The notes below the pieces were generated by a model. It was not told where the DNA came from. It saw nothing but the letters and a program-made list of their open reading frames with translations, and ran no database searches. A program made the position numbers and the translations under genes. A stretch of 64,000 bases of DNA from Ralstonia sp. SET104 (GTDB lineage Bacteria > Pseudomonadota > Gammaproteobacteria > Burkholderiales > Burkholderiaceae): assembly GCF_003851545.1 (NCBI RefSeq), contig NZ_BHVX01000003.1:310001-374000 (forward strand), read 5' to 3'. How positions within the stretch are numbered: the first letter of the stretch is position 1; each line of letters starts with the position of its first letter. Shown here in pieces: positions 18,420 to 27,800 of this stretch.

Positions 18420-19499
18420 ATCGGTGCCGGCATCCAGCTTGCCGCCAACGCATTCGCCGCACTCGATGCATTGGGCGTCGGCCAAGCGGCACGCAGCCGC
18501 GCGGTCTTTACCGACTACCTGGAACTGCGCGACGCTGTCGACGCGCATACCATCGCCCGCGTCGATGTAGGCGAACCCTATCGCCAGCGCTTCGGCAACC
18601 CGTATGCGGTCATTCATCGTGCCGACATCCATCTGTCCATCTTTGAGGCGGTGCGGGAGCACCCTCTGATCCAGTTCCGCACCGCAACACGCGTGGAGCG
18701 GCTTGTGCAGGACGGCAATGGTGTGACGGTCATCGACCAGCACGGCGAACATCACCGCGCGGACGCCGTGATCGGGTGCGACGGTGTCAAATCGGCCATC
18801 CGCCAAGCTCTGGTGGGCGACGAGCCGCGCGTGACTGGGCATGTGGTCTACCGCGCCGTTGTCGACGTCGCCAACATGCCTTTGGACCTGCAGGTCAACG
18901 CGCCGGTGGTGTGGGCCGGCCCGCACTGCCATCTGGTGCACTACCCACTACGCGGCGGGCAGCAGTACAACCTTGTGGTGACCTTTCACAGCCGCGAGAC
19001 GGAAACCTGGGGCGTGCGCGACGGCAGCAAAGAAGAGGTGCTGTCGTACTTCGACGGCATCCATCCGCTGCCACATCAAATGTTAGACCGACCAACGTCG
19101 TGGAAGCGCTGGGCCACCGCCGACCGCGACCCGGTCGAGCATTGGAGCCAGGGCCGTGCCACGCTGCTGGGTGATGCCGCCCACCCGATGACGCAATACG
19201 TGGCCCAAGGCGCCTGTCAGGCGCTGGAAGATGCCGTCACGCTGGGCGCCGCTGTCGACGCCGCTGACGGCGACTTCGAAGCCGCCTTCAAGTTGTACGA
19301 GCAGGCCCGCATTCCGCGCACTGCGCGCGTGCTGTACGCCGCGCGCGACATGGGCCGTATCTATCACGCCAAAGGGGTCGACCGCATGGTGCGCAATACG
19401 CTATGGGCTGGCCGCTCCCAGACTCAGTTCTACGACGCGCTGCAATGGTTGCACGGCTGGCGCGCCGAGCAGTGCCTGAGCCCAACCCCCTGGCTCTGA
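18417..19499 (+). pseudogene. 3-hydroxybenzoate 6-hydroxylase-like FAD monooxygenase, N-terminus deleted
   Basis: About 360 residues matching single-component hydroxybenzoate/salicylate hydroxylases: EIGAGIQLAANAFAALDALG at the break, the DG motif AVIGCDGVKSAIRQAL, and the FAD contact ATLLGDAAHPMTQYVAQGAC. The first 40 or so residues, which carry the GxGxxG FAD-binding loop, are missing. The open frame continues upstream only by reading antisense through the LysR fragment. An intact enzyme of this type makes gentisate from 3-hydroxybenzoate. The rest of the frame is clean to its stop, so the deletion is probably recent. Confidence 0.85.
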
Positions 19500-19506
19500 C
19501 CGCCTA

Positions 19507-19533
19507 TGCCGCGACCCGTACCCGGTCGCGGCA
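19507..19533 (+). terminator. hairpin after the monooxygenase fragment
   Basis: TGCCGCGACC and GGTCGCGGCA form perfect 10-bp arms with a 7-base loop, 7 bp past the stop. No T-tract follows. Confidence 0.5.
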
Positions 19534-19631
19534 TCCCCCGATTTCATCAGACCGTGTAAGCCGGTAGCCGACGTAGCTGCCTGCCGCGTGTTGACACTCG
19601 CCTCAATCCTGGCACTCCGGAGGAGACCACC

Positions 19632-20072
19632 ATGCCTGCCAGCCCACCGCTCAACATCACAAAATTCATCGACGAGCATCCGCTCTCGCCCTTCCAGGCG
19701 ACGATCGTCATACTCTGCTTTCTGGTCGTGGCTATCGACGGCTTCGATACTGCGGCCATCGGCTTCATTGCTCCCGCGATCCGCGCGGAATGGCACCTCG
19801 CAGCGGCGCAGCTCGCACCATTGTTCGGCGCCGGCCTGGCGGGGCTGATGGCTGGTGCCTTCATTTTCGGTCCGCTCGCAGATCGCTTCGGGCGAAAGAG
19901 CGTGCTGATGGCATCAGTCCTGTTCTTCGGCTTGGCAATGCTGTCGATGAACCTTGACATGCCGACTTTGTTCGCGGTGATTGGTATTCCAGCACTAGTT
20001 GCCGGTGCGACGATGCTCTTGCTGGGAATCGTACGACGAACGATGGCGATGCGGCGGATGGCAGCAACCTGA
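19632..20072 (+). pseudogene. aromatic acid:H+ symporter (MFS) with a large internal deletion
   Basis: The gene has a strong ribosome site (GGAGGAG) and a normal N-terminus for a PcaK/BenK-type transporter, with the helix-1 acidic motif AIDGFDTAAIGFIAP and the loop GPLADRFGRKSVLMA. After about residue 111 the frame jumps to what looks like the last membrane helix of such a protein (MPTLFAVIGIPALVAGATML). Only 146 of about 440 residues remain, so roughly 300 residues are lost without breaking the frame. It probably served the damaged hydroxylase upstream. A functional transporter is very unlikely. Confidence 0.75.
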
Positions 20073-20368
20073 TGTACGCGTTGGCGCGACCGCTTTCCCA
20101 AAACAAATGTCCATGATCTGTTTTTTGTCGGCGTAAACAGTATCTGTCTGTGCGGCTTGCGCCCTTGGCCATCATCCTCATGAAAACCCGTTGATGCTTC
20201 ATAGCAACGAGTACGTGAGGGTCGGCCTCAAACAGATCGACGCATTGCGAATCCCGCAATGCAATCCATGCCACCCTGCATCAAGAGAGTTTCATTCCAT
20301 GGCTCTTTCGCTCTGGATCTCTACCAAGAGGCGGGGTGCATTGCTTCCTTGCCAAAGCGGCCGTAGCC

Positions 20369-20912
20369 CTATGATCTCGCGCGCCTCGGCCGGCGTTGTG
20401 GGCTTGGAGCCATCTGATGCACCAGGCGAACGAGCCGTTCAACCAGTTGCGCATTGGTTGCTAGTTCTCCCTGCTTGCAGTCCAAGCTGGCTTCGCGCCC
20501 GCGGACCAAGTAATTGGTTGGCCGGATGTCGTGGTGCGCGTTGACAACGAGCCAGTTAATACCTGCGTGGGTACCGGTGGTGCGCATCCACCACGTACAG
20601 GTACTTCACCGGGTATTCCAGGAACATCATCGAGATCTCAGCAAACCCCGCGGTGAGCAGCAGCACCGTGTCGGCAGGCTTGATGAGATCGCGCATCTGC
20701 GTGGCGCGCAAACGCAGCCGGGCCGTAGCCTCGCGGTGGCGCTTGGCGGTGATTTCGTACATCGAAGTCTGGTCGATCGAGCGCGCGATCACATACGCCA
20801 CCACGCTCGCCAGCATCAGCGGCAGCATCACCGCATAGCAGATCATCGCCTCCCGGATCTGAGCAACTGCAACTGACGACTGAAGCGCTTCATAGCACTT
20901 TCCCAGGCTCAT
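20369..20912 (-). pseudogene. C-terminal fragment of a ClcB-like chloride channel with CBS region
   Basis: The first frame reads MLPLMLASVVAYVIARSIDQ, then TSMYEITAKRHRE, then a start of a CBS-like region (FLEYPVKYLYVVDAHHRY). This is the usual ending of voltage-gated ClC channels of the ClcB type in Burkholderiaceae. At about 20570 the frame shifts and continues in a second one (LVVNAHHDIRPTNYLVRGRE). The membrane core is missing and the rest is frameshifted, so this is a relic. Confidence 0.6.
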
Positions 20913-21627
20913 TCAGCCTGCAGATAGGCATCCGTTTCTGCGACTTCCTGACCAGCCTCCTCTGCCGCCTCCACTTGCCATAGCAGTCTCAGGACAGGCC
21001 ACTGATCCGTGATCAGACCCCGCATCTTGATTCAATGTTTTTACGCAACATGTTTCCTCTATAGGGGAAAGCGACAAACAGTGAAATGTGATGCAGGAAA
21101 GTTTTTATTTGGCGAAAAAGTACGAAATCAAGGGGTTTACCTGATGTGCGTCGCCTTGCCGACGTCAACCAGCATCTGTAATCTATGTCTATATATTTAC
21201 CTTTATGGATTGCACGCACGGCATCCATAAGGGTCGATGCCCCCTAGTTGGAGAGCACCGCGACGGCACCCAGCACGGCACTGCCCGATCGAAACACGTT
21301 ATGCGTTAAGCGACGTGCCCGCCAAGCTCGATCCACTGGAAGCAGGAAATTAGATCGGGGAGATTGCCATCACGATCCACGAGTCCTAGTCGATCCTCGA
21401 CTCTGACAGCCGAGGCGGCCCGCTGCACCGCCGCTTCAGGCCTGGAGCACGATGACTTTCCCTCAACGCTGGTGGGCGCGCATGCGTTCTTGGAGCGCTG
21501 CGTTGCATCACAAGTTATCCCGACATGCCGCATGGCAGGAGCCAATCGTCCACCTACGGATTTTTTACCAAACCAGACGAGGGGGAATCCTCGTCAACAT
21601 GAACAAAAGAAGAAAGAGGAGACGCTT
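20913..21627. other. intergenic stretch with an AT-rich block
   Basis: No convincing gene lies in these 715 bp. The part from about 21020 to 21240 is clearly poorer in GC than everything around it, with runs such as TTTTTACG and CTATATATTTACC. Two overlapping 70-codon frames there have no ribosome site and no recognisable similarity. The last 60 bp lead into the porin gene and should contain its promoter; I could not pick out a -10/-35 pair. Confidence 0.5.
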
Positions 21628-22791
21628 ATGAAGATCAAAAGCATTGCGGCTGCGTCGGCGCTCGCATGCGCGGGGAGCGCGTATGCACAAGGCAGCGTGA
21701 CGCTATATGGCGTGGCTGACGTCAGCGTTGAGTACACGAATCACGTTGGCGCAATACCTTCGGCAGGCAACGGCTTCAATCCAGGGCCCAGCAACCGCAT
21801 CTTCCGCATGGGTTCGGGCAGTTTGTCGGGCTCGCGCTGGGGTATTCGTGGCACGGACGACCTTGGCGCCGGATTGAAGACAATCTTCGTACTCGAGAGC
21901 GGCTTTGCGGCGACGACAGGCCAGAGCCAGCAAGGCGGCCGGCTGTTTGGCCGCCAGGCGTTTGTCGGGTTGCAGAGCGCCAGCCTGGGACAGGTGACTT
22001 TTGGCCGGCAATACACCTCGATGTTCGATGCCCTGGCCAACTTCGTTCCCGCTACCTATTCGACGCTTTACGAGCCGGTGGTGCTGCAGCATGGTGCCAG
22101 CTACCGGGAAGACAACACCATCAAATACACCGGGCAGTTTGGTCCGTTGTCGGCATGGGCTCACTGGTCTTTCGGGGTTGGCCTGACCCAGCCGCAAGTG
22201 GCTGCCGGTGTGCCAGCGTTTGGTGGCAACGGCGAGGTTCCCGGACAGTTCCGGCGCGATAGCGCATACGGCGCCGCCGCAGCGTACACGGTGGGGCCGT
22301 TTGCCGCGGCTGTCGGGTACGACCAGTGGAACCCGACGATTGGCGCTTCGAACGGCGCTGTCAAGAAAGCGTCGGTCGCGGCAAGCTATACCGTTGGCCA
22401 GGCGAAGCTCATGGGCGGCTATCGCTGGGGACAGAGCAAAGATGCAACCGACACCGTGATGGTGCGTGACGATTACTACTGGATCGGCGCCAACTATCAA
22501 GCAACGCCTGCTGTGGGCCTCACGCTTGAGTATGCATACGACAAGGTGAAGAACCTGTATGGGAATACGAATGCGCCCAATCCCTGGCAGATCGCGTTCA
22601 TTTCGACGTATGCCTTCTCCAAGCGCACGGATGTCTATCTGACCACGGCATACGCAAAGAACGCCGGCCTGACGCTTGAATCCTTGGCGACCGGCTATCT
22701 CACCAGCCTTCCCTTGGGCACCAGCTATGTCCTGCCAAACGCCGGGAGCTCAATGTTGGGCGTTGCTGTCGGCCTGCGCCACAAGTTCTAG
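21628..22791 (+). CDS. outer-membrane porin (Burkholderia/Neisseria type)
   Basis: A 387-residue general porin. The first 20 residues are a Sec signal peptide with a cut after SAYA (next residues QGSVTLYGVADVS, the standard mature start). Alternating strands with aromatic girdles, GSLSGSRWGIRGTDDLGAGL and the C-terminal LGVAVGLRHKF, ending in Phe for BAM recognition, are all typical of trimeric 16-strand porins. AAAGAGGAG precedes the ATG at 21628, although the open frame extends 264 bp further. It is followed by a permease and an acyl-CoA ligase gene on the same strand, so it may admit their substrate. Confidence 0.93.
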   Translation: MKIKSIAAASALACAGSAYAQGSVTLYGVADVSVEYTNHVGAIPSAGNGFNPGPSNRIFRMGSGSLSGSRWGIRGTDDLGAGLKTIFVLESGFAATTGQSQQGGRLFGRQAFVGLQSASLGQVTFGRQYTSMFDALANFVPATYSTLYEPVVLQHGASYREDNTIKYTGQFGPLSAWAHWSFGVGLTQPQVAAGVPAFGGNGEVPGQFRRDSAYGAAAAYTVGPFAAAVGYDQWNPTIGASNGAVKKASVAASYTVGQAKLMGGYRWGQSKDATDTVMVRDDYYWIGANYQATPAVGLTLEYAYDKVKNLYGNTNAPNPWQIAFISTYAFSKRTDVYLTTAYAKNAGLTLESLATGYLTSLPLGTSYVLPNAGSSMLGVAVGLRHKF

Positions 22792-22802
22792 CGAAGTTGA
22801 CG

Positions 22803-22834
22803 ACCTGTCCAGCGCATGCATTTGCTGGACAGGT
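22803..22834 (+). terminator. strong hairpin after the porin gene
   Basis: ACCTGTCCAGC and GCTGGACAGGT form perfect 11-bp arms with a 10-base loop, 11 bp past the porin stop. There is no T-run, so it may act as a terminator or as an mRNA-stabilising end. Confidence 0.6.
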
Positions 22835-23060
22835 GGCAAGCAATACTTCAAACGGTGGCGGCGCCTTTCCAGCGGTCTCCATTTCGCCTCCACCCATTTT
22901 TTTGGCGCTTTTGCATTTCGAATGCACCGAAGCGGAATCGAGCTTGCCAGTGATTAGTCACAGCGCGGCGCACATGGTGATGCGGTACGTGCGGAATGCC
23001 TGACAGGCAGCGCACCCCAGCACCAGCGTTGATCACCGCGTTGAGAATTGGAGCCTGCGT

Positions 23061-24461
23061 ATGACGTTGTTTGTTGTGCTTGCTGCATTGGGTTTTCTGA
23101 TGTTCGCGGCCTATCGGGGCTACAGCGTCATCCTGTGTGCGCCCATCGCTGCGCTGGCGGCGGTGTCGCTGACCGAACCCGCAGCCGTTGCCCCTGTGTT
23201 CTCCAGCATCTTCATGGAAAAGATGGTGGGCTTCGTGAAACTGTATTTTCCGGTCTTCCTGCTCGGCGCCGTGTTCGGCAAAGTGATCGAGCTGTCTGGC
23301 TTTGCCGGCGCCATCGTGGCCGCTGCGATTCGGTATATCGGTCGCTCGCGTGCGAATGTGGTGATCGTTGCGGTGTGCGCCCTCCTGACATACGGCGGGG
23401 TTTCGGTCTTCGTTGTCGTCTTCGCGGTCTATCCGTTTGCAGCTGAACTCTATCGCCAGAGCAACATTCCGAAATGGCTGATGCCCGGAACGATCGCGCT
23501 CGGATCGTTTTCATTCACGATGGATTCGCTACCTGGCACGCCACAGATCCAGAACATCATTCCGACCACATTCTTCAAGACCACCGGCTGGGCGGCTCCC
23601 GCACTTGGAACGGTCAGTGCCATCTTCATGGTTGTCGTTGGTCTCGCCTACCTTGAATGGCGCCGGCGCAGTGTCATGGCCAAAGGCGAAGGCTATGGCA
23701 ACGCACTTCTGAACGAGCCAGAACATGTTGCCGCCCAGGCGCTGCCCAATCCTTGGCTGGCGATCATGCCGCTCGTTCTGGTGGGCGTTGCGAACTTTCT
23801 GCTCACCAAGTGGATTCCGGACTGGTATGGCACGTCATACACCGTGCCGCCGGAAGTTCTCCCCGGGGTGCATGCGCCTGTCACCACGCCCATCAAGACC
23901 GTGACTGGCATCTGGGCAGTCGAGGCCGCTCTGATGCTTGGGATTGCCCTGGTGATCCTGACCGCTTTCCGACGCGTAGTTTGTGCGTTCGCGGCGGGAA
24001 CAAGAGCAGCGGCGGCGGGCGCATTGCTCGCGGCGATGAATACGGCATCGGAATATGGCTTTGGCGCGGTCATTGCGGCGCTTCCCGGTTTCGTGATGAT
24101 CGGCGATGCACTCAAGGCCATTCCTGATCCGCTCGTGAATGCTGCGGTGTCGGTCAGCACGCTGGCGGGCATTACGGGTTCCGCGTCGGGCGGCATGAGT
24201 ATCGCGCTTGCTGCCACGTCCGACCTCCTGGTCAAGAACGTGCAGGCTGCGCAGATACCGATGGAAGTGCTTCATCGTGTGGTCGCTATGGCCAGCGGCG
24301 GGATGGACACGCTGCCCCACAACGGCGCCGTGATCACGTTGCTGGCGGTGACTGGCCTCACGCACCGTCAGTCATACCGCGACATCTTCGCTGTGACCCT
24401 GATCAAAACGCTCGCGGTGGTATTCGCGATCGCCGTCTATTACGTGACGGGGCTGGTCTGA
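23061..24461 (+). CDS. GntP-family H+ symporter, probably for 3-hydroxybutyrate/acetoacetate-type acids
   Basis: A 466-residue membrane protein with about 12 hydrophobic segments. It has features of the gluconate permease superfamily: GGVSVFVVVFAVYPFAAELY in the middle of the N-terminal half, SFTMDSLPGTPQIQNIIPTT, and the C-terminal MASGGMDTLPHNGAVITLLA. GntP members carry gluconate, but a branch carries D-3-hydroxybutyrate. The acetoacetyl-CoA synthetase gene follows 142 bp later, which favours ketone-body uptake. This is an inference from context only. Confidence 0.8.
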   Translation: MTLFVVLAALGFLMFAAYRGYSVILCAPIAALAAVSLTEPAAVAPVFSSIFMEKMVGFVKLYFPVFLLGAVFGKVIELSGFAGAIVAAAIRYIGRSRANVVIVAVCALLTYGGVSVFVVVFAVYPFAAELYRQSNIPKWLMPGTIALGSFSFTMDSLPGTPQIQNIIPTTFFKTTGWAAPALGTVSAIFMVVVGLAYLEWRRRSVMAKGEGYGNALLNEPEHVAAQALPNPWLAIMPLVLVGVANFLLTKWIPDWYGTSYTVPPEVLPGVHAPVTTPIKTVTGIWAVEAALMLGIALVILTAFRRVVCAFAAGTRAAAAGALLAAMNTASEYGFGAVIAALPGFVMIGDALKAIPDPLVNAAVSVSTLAGITGSASGGMSIALAATSDLLVKNVQAAQIPMEVLHRVVAMASGGMDTLPHNGAVITLLAVTGLTHRQSYRDIFAVTLIKTLAVVFAIAVYYVTGLV

Positions 24462-24603
24462 CGAATGCCGGTGGTTTTCAAAAAATTCGTCCCGCTTGCG
24501 CATCAGAGGTTTGAATGAACGATGCAACTTGAATGACGCTCAGGCAGAGGCACACATCCTGTCAAGCTAACCCGGGCTGCCCCATCGCCTTGATCCAGCC
24601 ACC

Positions 24604-26646
24604 ATGTCCAAGACGTCGACGATTGAATTCACACCTACCGTTCAGCCTGCCATGCAAAACGACACGACCTCCCAGCCAGCGCGCGTCCTGTGGACGCCTG
24701 GCACCGAGCAACTTCAGCGCAGCCGACTGGCCCATTACCAGCGCTGGCTGGCGCAAGAAAAGCGCATTGTGACTCGAGACTACGCCGAGCTTTGGCGCTG
24801 GTCGGTAGATGACCTGGAAGGTTTCTGGCAATCGATCTGGGACTTCTTCGACATACAGGCAGACGGTGCGCGAGAACCTGCACTGGGCCGTCAAGCCATG
24901 CCAGGGGCGCAATGGTTTCCGAATGCGCGGCTGAACTTTGCCGAGCATGTATTCCGCAACGCCACATCGGAGCATCCGGCGGTCATTGCCCGCAGAGAGG
25001 ACGGGCCGCTCAAGCACATTTCATGGGCAGATCTGGAGCGGTCGACCTCCGCTCTGGCTGCCACGCTGCGCAGCTGGGGGGTCCAGCCTGGTGATCGCGT
25101 CGCCAGCTACATGCCCAACCGCCCCGAGACGCTGATCGCGTTCCTGGCATGCGCGAGCATCGGCGCCATCTGGTCGAGTTGCGCGCCTGACATGGGCGCA
25201 TCGGTGGTCCTGGACCGCCTGCGCCAGATTGAGCCCAAGGTCCTCTTCGCTGTAGACAGTTACGGCTACAACGGCAAGCACTACGACAGACTCGATATGG
25301 TCAACGCCTTGTTGACCGAACTGCCCAGTGTCAGGCATGTCGTGCAGGTGCCAGGCCCGCTTGCCCGCGAGCGGGAAGTCGGCTGGCGCGATCACACCGA
25401 CTGGGACGCCGCTGTCGCGAAAGATGCCGCGCCTCGCTATGAACGCCTTCCTTTCAGCCACCCGCTCTGGATTCTGTACTCGTCCGGAACCACAGGGTTG
25501 CCCAAGGCCATGGTGCACGGTCACGGCGGCATTTTGCTGACCCATCTCAAGGAAATGGCGCTGCAGAACGATCTCCGGCCGGGTGACCGCTTGCTCTTCT
25601 TGGGCAGCACCGGCTGGGCAGTCTGGAACCTGCTGGTAGGCGCATTGGTGACGGGTGCATCGATTGTGCTGTATGACGGGCACCCTTCCTGGCCTGATGG
25701 CAATGCGCTGTGGCATTTCTTGGATGCGCAGCAGGTGGCGGTATTCGGCACCGGTGCGGCAGTACTCCTGGAGCACAAAAAGAACGGCGTGCGGCCACGC
25801 GACTATGCGTCGCTCAAGACATTACGAACGATCCTGTCGACGGGGTCGCCGCTGCCGATCGATGCATTCGAGTGGGTCTATCGGGACGTGAAACCCGACA
25901 TCTGGCTCGCATCGGTCAGCGGAGGCACCGACATCGCTTCCTGTTTCGTAGCCTGTGCCCCGACGCTGCCCGTGCGCGCGGGTGAAATCCAATGCCCCGA
26001 GCTGGGCGTCGCGGCCTATGCATTCAATGAGGCCGGACAAGCCGTCGTCGATGAAGTGGGCGAACTGGTAATCACCAAGCCAATGCCGTCCATGCCGCTG
26101 TACTTCTGGAATGATCCTGACGGAAGCCGTTACCGCGATAGTTATTTCGACATGTATCCAGGCGTGTGGCGCCAAGGTGATTGGATACGTTTCACGCCCC
26201 ATGGCAGCTCGATCATTTACGGCCGCTCCGACAGCACGATCAATCGCTTCGGCATCCGCATTGGGACGGCAGAAATCTACCGCGTCATCGAAGCACTGCC
26301 TGAGGTGCGCGACAGCTTGGTGATCGATCTGGAGTACCTTGGACGGCCTTCCTTCATGCCCCTCTTCGTCGTATTGCAGCCCGGGGGCGTCCTTGACGAC
26401 GCCCTGAGCGAGTGCATCCGGCAGAAAATTCGCACCACGGCCTCGGGCCGGCACGTGCCGGATGCGGTGGTCCAGGTCGCAGAGATTCCACGCACCCTCA
26501 GCGGGAAGAAGATGGAAGTCCCCGTGCGCAAGCTGCTGCTGGGCGCAGCGCCCGCAAAGGTCGCCAACCCGGACACCATGCAGAATCCGCGCAGTTTGGA
26601 CTTCTTTATTGAGTACGCCAAGACGCTTAACCACGACCCGCTCTAG
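24604..26646 (+). CDS. acetoacetyl-CoA synthetase (acetoacetate-CoA ligase)
   Basis: A 680-residue member of the ANL superfamily. The family N-terminal block (ARVLWTPGTEQLQRSRLAHY, then WSVDDLEGFW) is distinctive for acetoacetate-CoA ligase. The phosphate loop ILYSSGTTGLPKAMVHGHGG, the A5-type SVSGGTDIASCF, the GRSDSTINRFGIRIGTAEIY hinge region and the lysine region SGKKMEVPVRKLL are intact. It activates acetoacetate with ATP and CoA. The first ATG lacks a good ribosome site; a second at 24652 would remove 16 non-conserved residues. It may form an operon with the GntP-type permease. Confidence 0.9.
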   Translation: MSKTSTIEFTPTVQPAMQNDTTSQPARVLWTPGTEQLQRSRLAHYQRWLAQEKRIVTRDYAELWRWSVDDLEGFWQSIWDFFDIQADGAREPALGRQAMPGAQWFPNARLNFAEHVFRNATSEHPAVIARREDGPLKHISWADLERSTSALAATLRSWGVQPGDRVASYMPNRPETLIAFLACASIGAIWSSCAPDMGASVVLDRLRQIEPKVLFAVDSYGYNGKHYDRLDMVNALLTELPSVRHVVQVPGPLAREREVGWRDHTDWDAAVAKDAAPRYERLPFSHPLWILYSSGTTGLPKAMVHGHGGILLTHLKEMALQNDLRPGDRLLFLGSTGWAVWNLLVGALVTGASIVLYDGHPSWPDGNALWHFLDAQQVAVFGTGAAVLLEHKKNGVRPRDYASLKTLRTILSTGSPLPIDAFEWVYRDVKPDIWLASVSGGTDIASCFVACAPTLPVRAGEIQCPELGVAAYAFNEAGQAVVDEVGELVITKPMPSMPLYFWNDPDGSRYRDSYFDMYPGVWRQGDWIRFTPHGSSIIYGRSDSTINRFGIRIGTAEIYRVIEALPEVRDSLVIDLEYLGRPSFMPLFVVLQPGGVLDDALSECIRQKIRTTASGRHVPDAVVQVAEIPRTLSGKKMEVPVRKLLLGAAPAKVANPDTMQNPRSLDFFIEYAKTLNHDPL

Positions 26647-26846
26647 TCGAGCACAGAGACTGGCCGCGCCGGCCACGACTCAGCCGTAGCGAACGGCAAC
26701 CCGATACCCGCGCATCGCTGTCTTGAGAAGCGCCATCAAGAGGATTCCAGCAGCGTTGCGCGGCCTTGCCGGGTTTCCATCGTGTCTGGCGCACGCCCGG
26801 CCAGCATGGCGACGCTTCATGCTGATGGCGCCCGGATGCGAGGTGC

Positions 26847-27266
26847 TCAGGGCAGTGCCACCACGGCCGAGCCGGTGAGCTTGATTTGCCCAGCCTGATT
26901 GCGTGCCGTCAATTCCAGCTCGACGCGATTTTCTTCGTCCTGAACAAACTTGCCCGTGACCTTGGCCTGGCAGCACACCGTATCCCCAAGGTGGGTGATG
27001 GCGACGAAGCGGACACCCAGATGGCGCAAGGCCGCTTGATCGACCCAACGGTTGATCACGCGCGCCAAATAGGCGGCGGATAGCATCCCGTGCGCGATCA
27101 CGTCAGTCATGCCAGCCTGGCGGGCAACGTCGGCGTCGATATGCAAGGGGTTGTAGTCCCCCGAGGCTCCGGCATACACGCCCAACGTGTGGCGCGTGAT
27201 CGGACCTGCGACCAACCCCGGCAAGAGATCTCCGACGTGGACGGCATCAAAGCGCGGAGTCTTCAT
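26847..27266 (-). CDS. MaoC-like (R)-specific enoyl-CoA hydratase family protein
   Basis: A 139-residue hot-dog fold protein. The catalytic block YAGASGDYNPLHIDADVARQ carries the Asp and His of the MaoC/hydratase-2 motif, followed by VIAHGMLSAAYLARVI. Its gene overlaps the stop of the other MaoC-type gene by 4 bp (ATGA). Paired small MaoC proteins often form heterodimers in which only one subunit is catalytic, and this one has the intact active site. In this operon it may hydrate an enoyl-CoA from ring cleavage, but the substrate is unknown. Confidence 0.8.
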   Translation of the reverse strand: MKTPRFDAVHVGDLLPGLVAGPITRHTLGVYAGASGDYNPLHIDADVARQAGMTDVIAHGMLSAAYLARVINRWVDQAALRHLGVRFVAITHLGDTVCCQAKVTGKFVQDEENRVELELTARNQAGQIKLTGSAVVALP

Positions 27267-27730
27267 GACATGGCCTCCGCCCCTGCCGGGGGAGTTCGAA
27301 CCACCATCACCGCGCGAAGGTCCGCAACCGGCAAACCGTTGCTGTCCTCGACCCGGGTCTCCCTAACGATAAAACGCAGGGCACCCGCCCTCTTCTCATA
27401 AACGTCGACGATGCAAGGTTTGAAGTGCAGCGTCTCGCCAGCGTGCACCACGCGGTGGTATGAGAAATGCTGTTCCGCATGCAAAACGTGTGTGTAGTTG
27501 ATGCCGAGCCGCTCGTAGATCTCCAGCGGGTCAGGGGCGTCCATTTCCAGACAAAACAGGAAGGTCGGCGGCACGGGCAGGGACGGGTGCCCGGCCGCGC
27601 GCGCCGCATTTTCGTCGGAATACACGGGATCGTCCTGGCCGGTGGCTTGCGCGAACGCTCGAAGACGGCCTCGCTCGACCTCCACGCTGAACGGCGTCAA
27701 ATCAGTTCCAGTGCGCTGGGTGTCAAGCAT
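27263..27730 (-). CDS. MaoC-type N-terminal hot-dog domain protein (FAS1-like dehydratase)
   Basis: A 155-residue protein with the FAS1-type dehydratase N-terminal fold: a short helix region (SVEVERGRLRAFAQATG) followed by PSLPVPPTFLFCLEMD and QHFSYHRVVHAGETLHFKP. It lacks the catalytic Asp-His motif seen in its partner, so it is probably the structural subunit. The two genes are translationally coupled. The position at the end of the cyclohexanecarboxylate cluster suggests a CoA-ester step after or beside the main pathway. Confidence 0.78.
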   Translation of the reverse strand: MLDTQRTGTDLTPFSVEVERGRLRAFAQATGQDDPVYSDENAARAAGHPSLPVPPTFLFCLEMDAPDPLEIYERLGINYTHVLHAEQHFSYHRVVHAGETLHFKPCIVDVYEKRAGALRFIVRETRVEDSNGLPVADLRAVMVVRTPPAGAEAMS

Positions 27731-27800
27731 CGCTGTCCCTCACTGCGCCGTCCAGCCGCCGTCCACACGTGGGGCCAAACCGCCTTGTCAACGCCACGCA

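Noticed and set aside
21009-21230. A 73-codon plus-strand frame and its overlapping minus-strand partner
   Set aside because: No ribosome site, no similarity, and the AT-rich sequence opens frames on both strands by chance.
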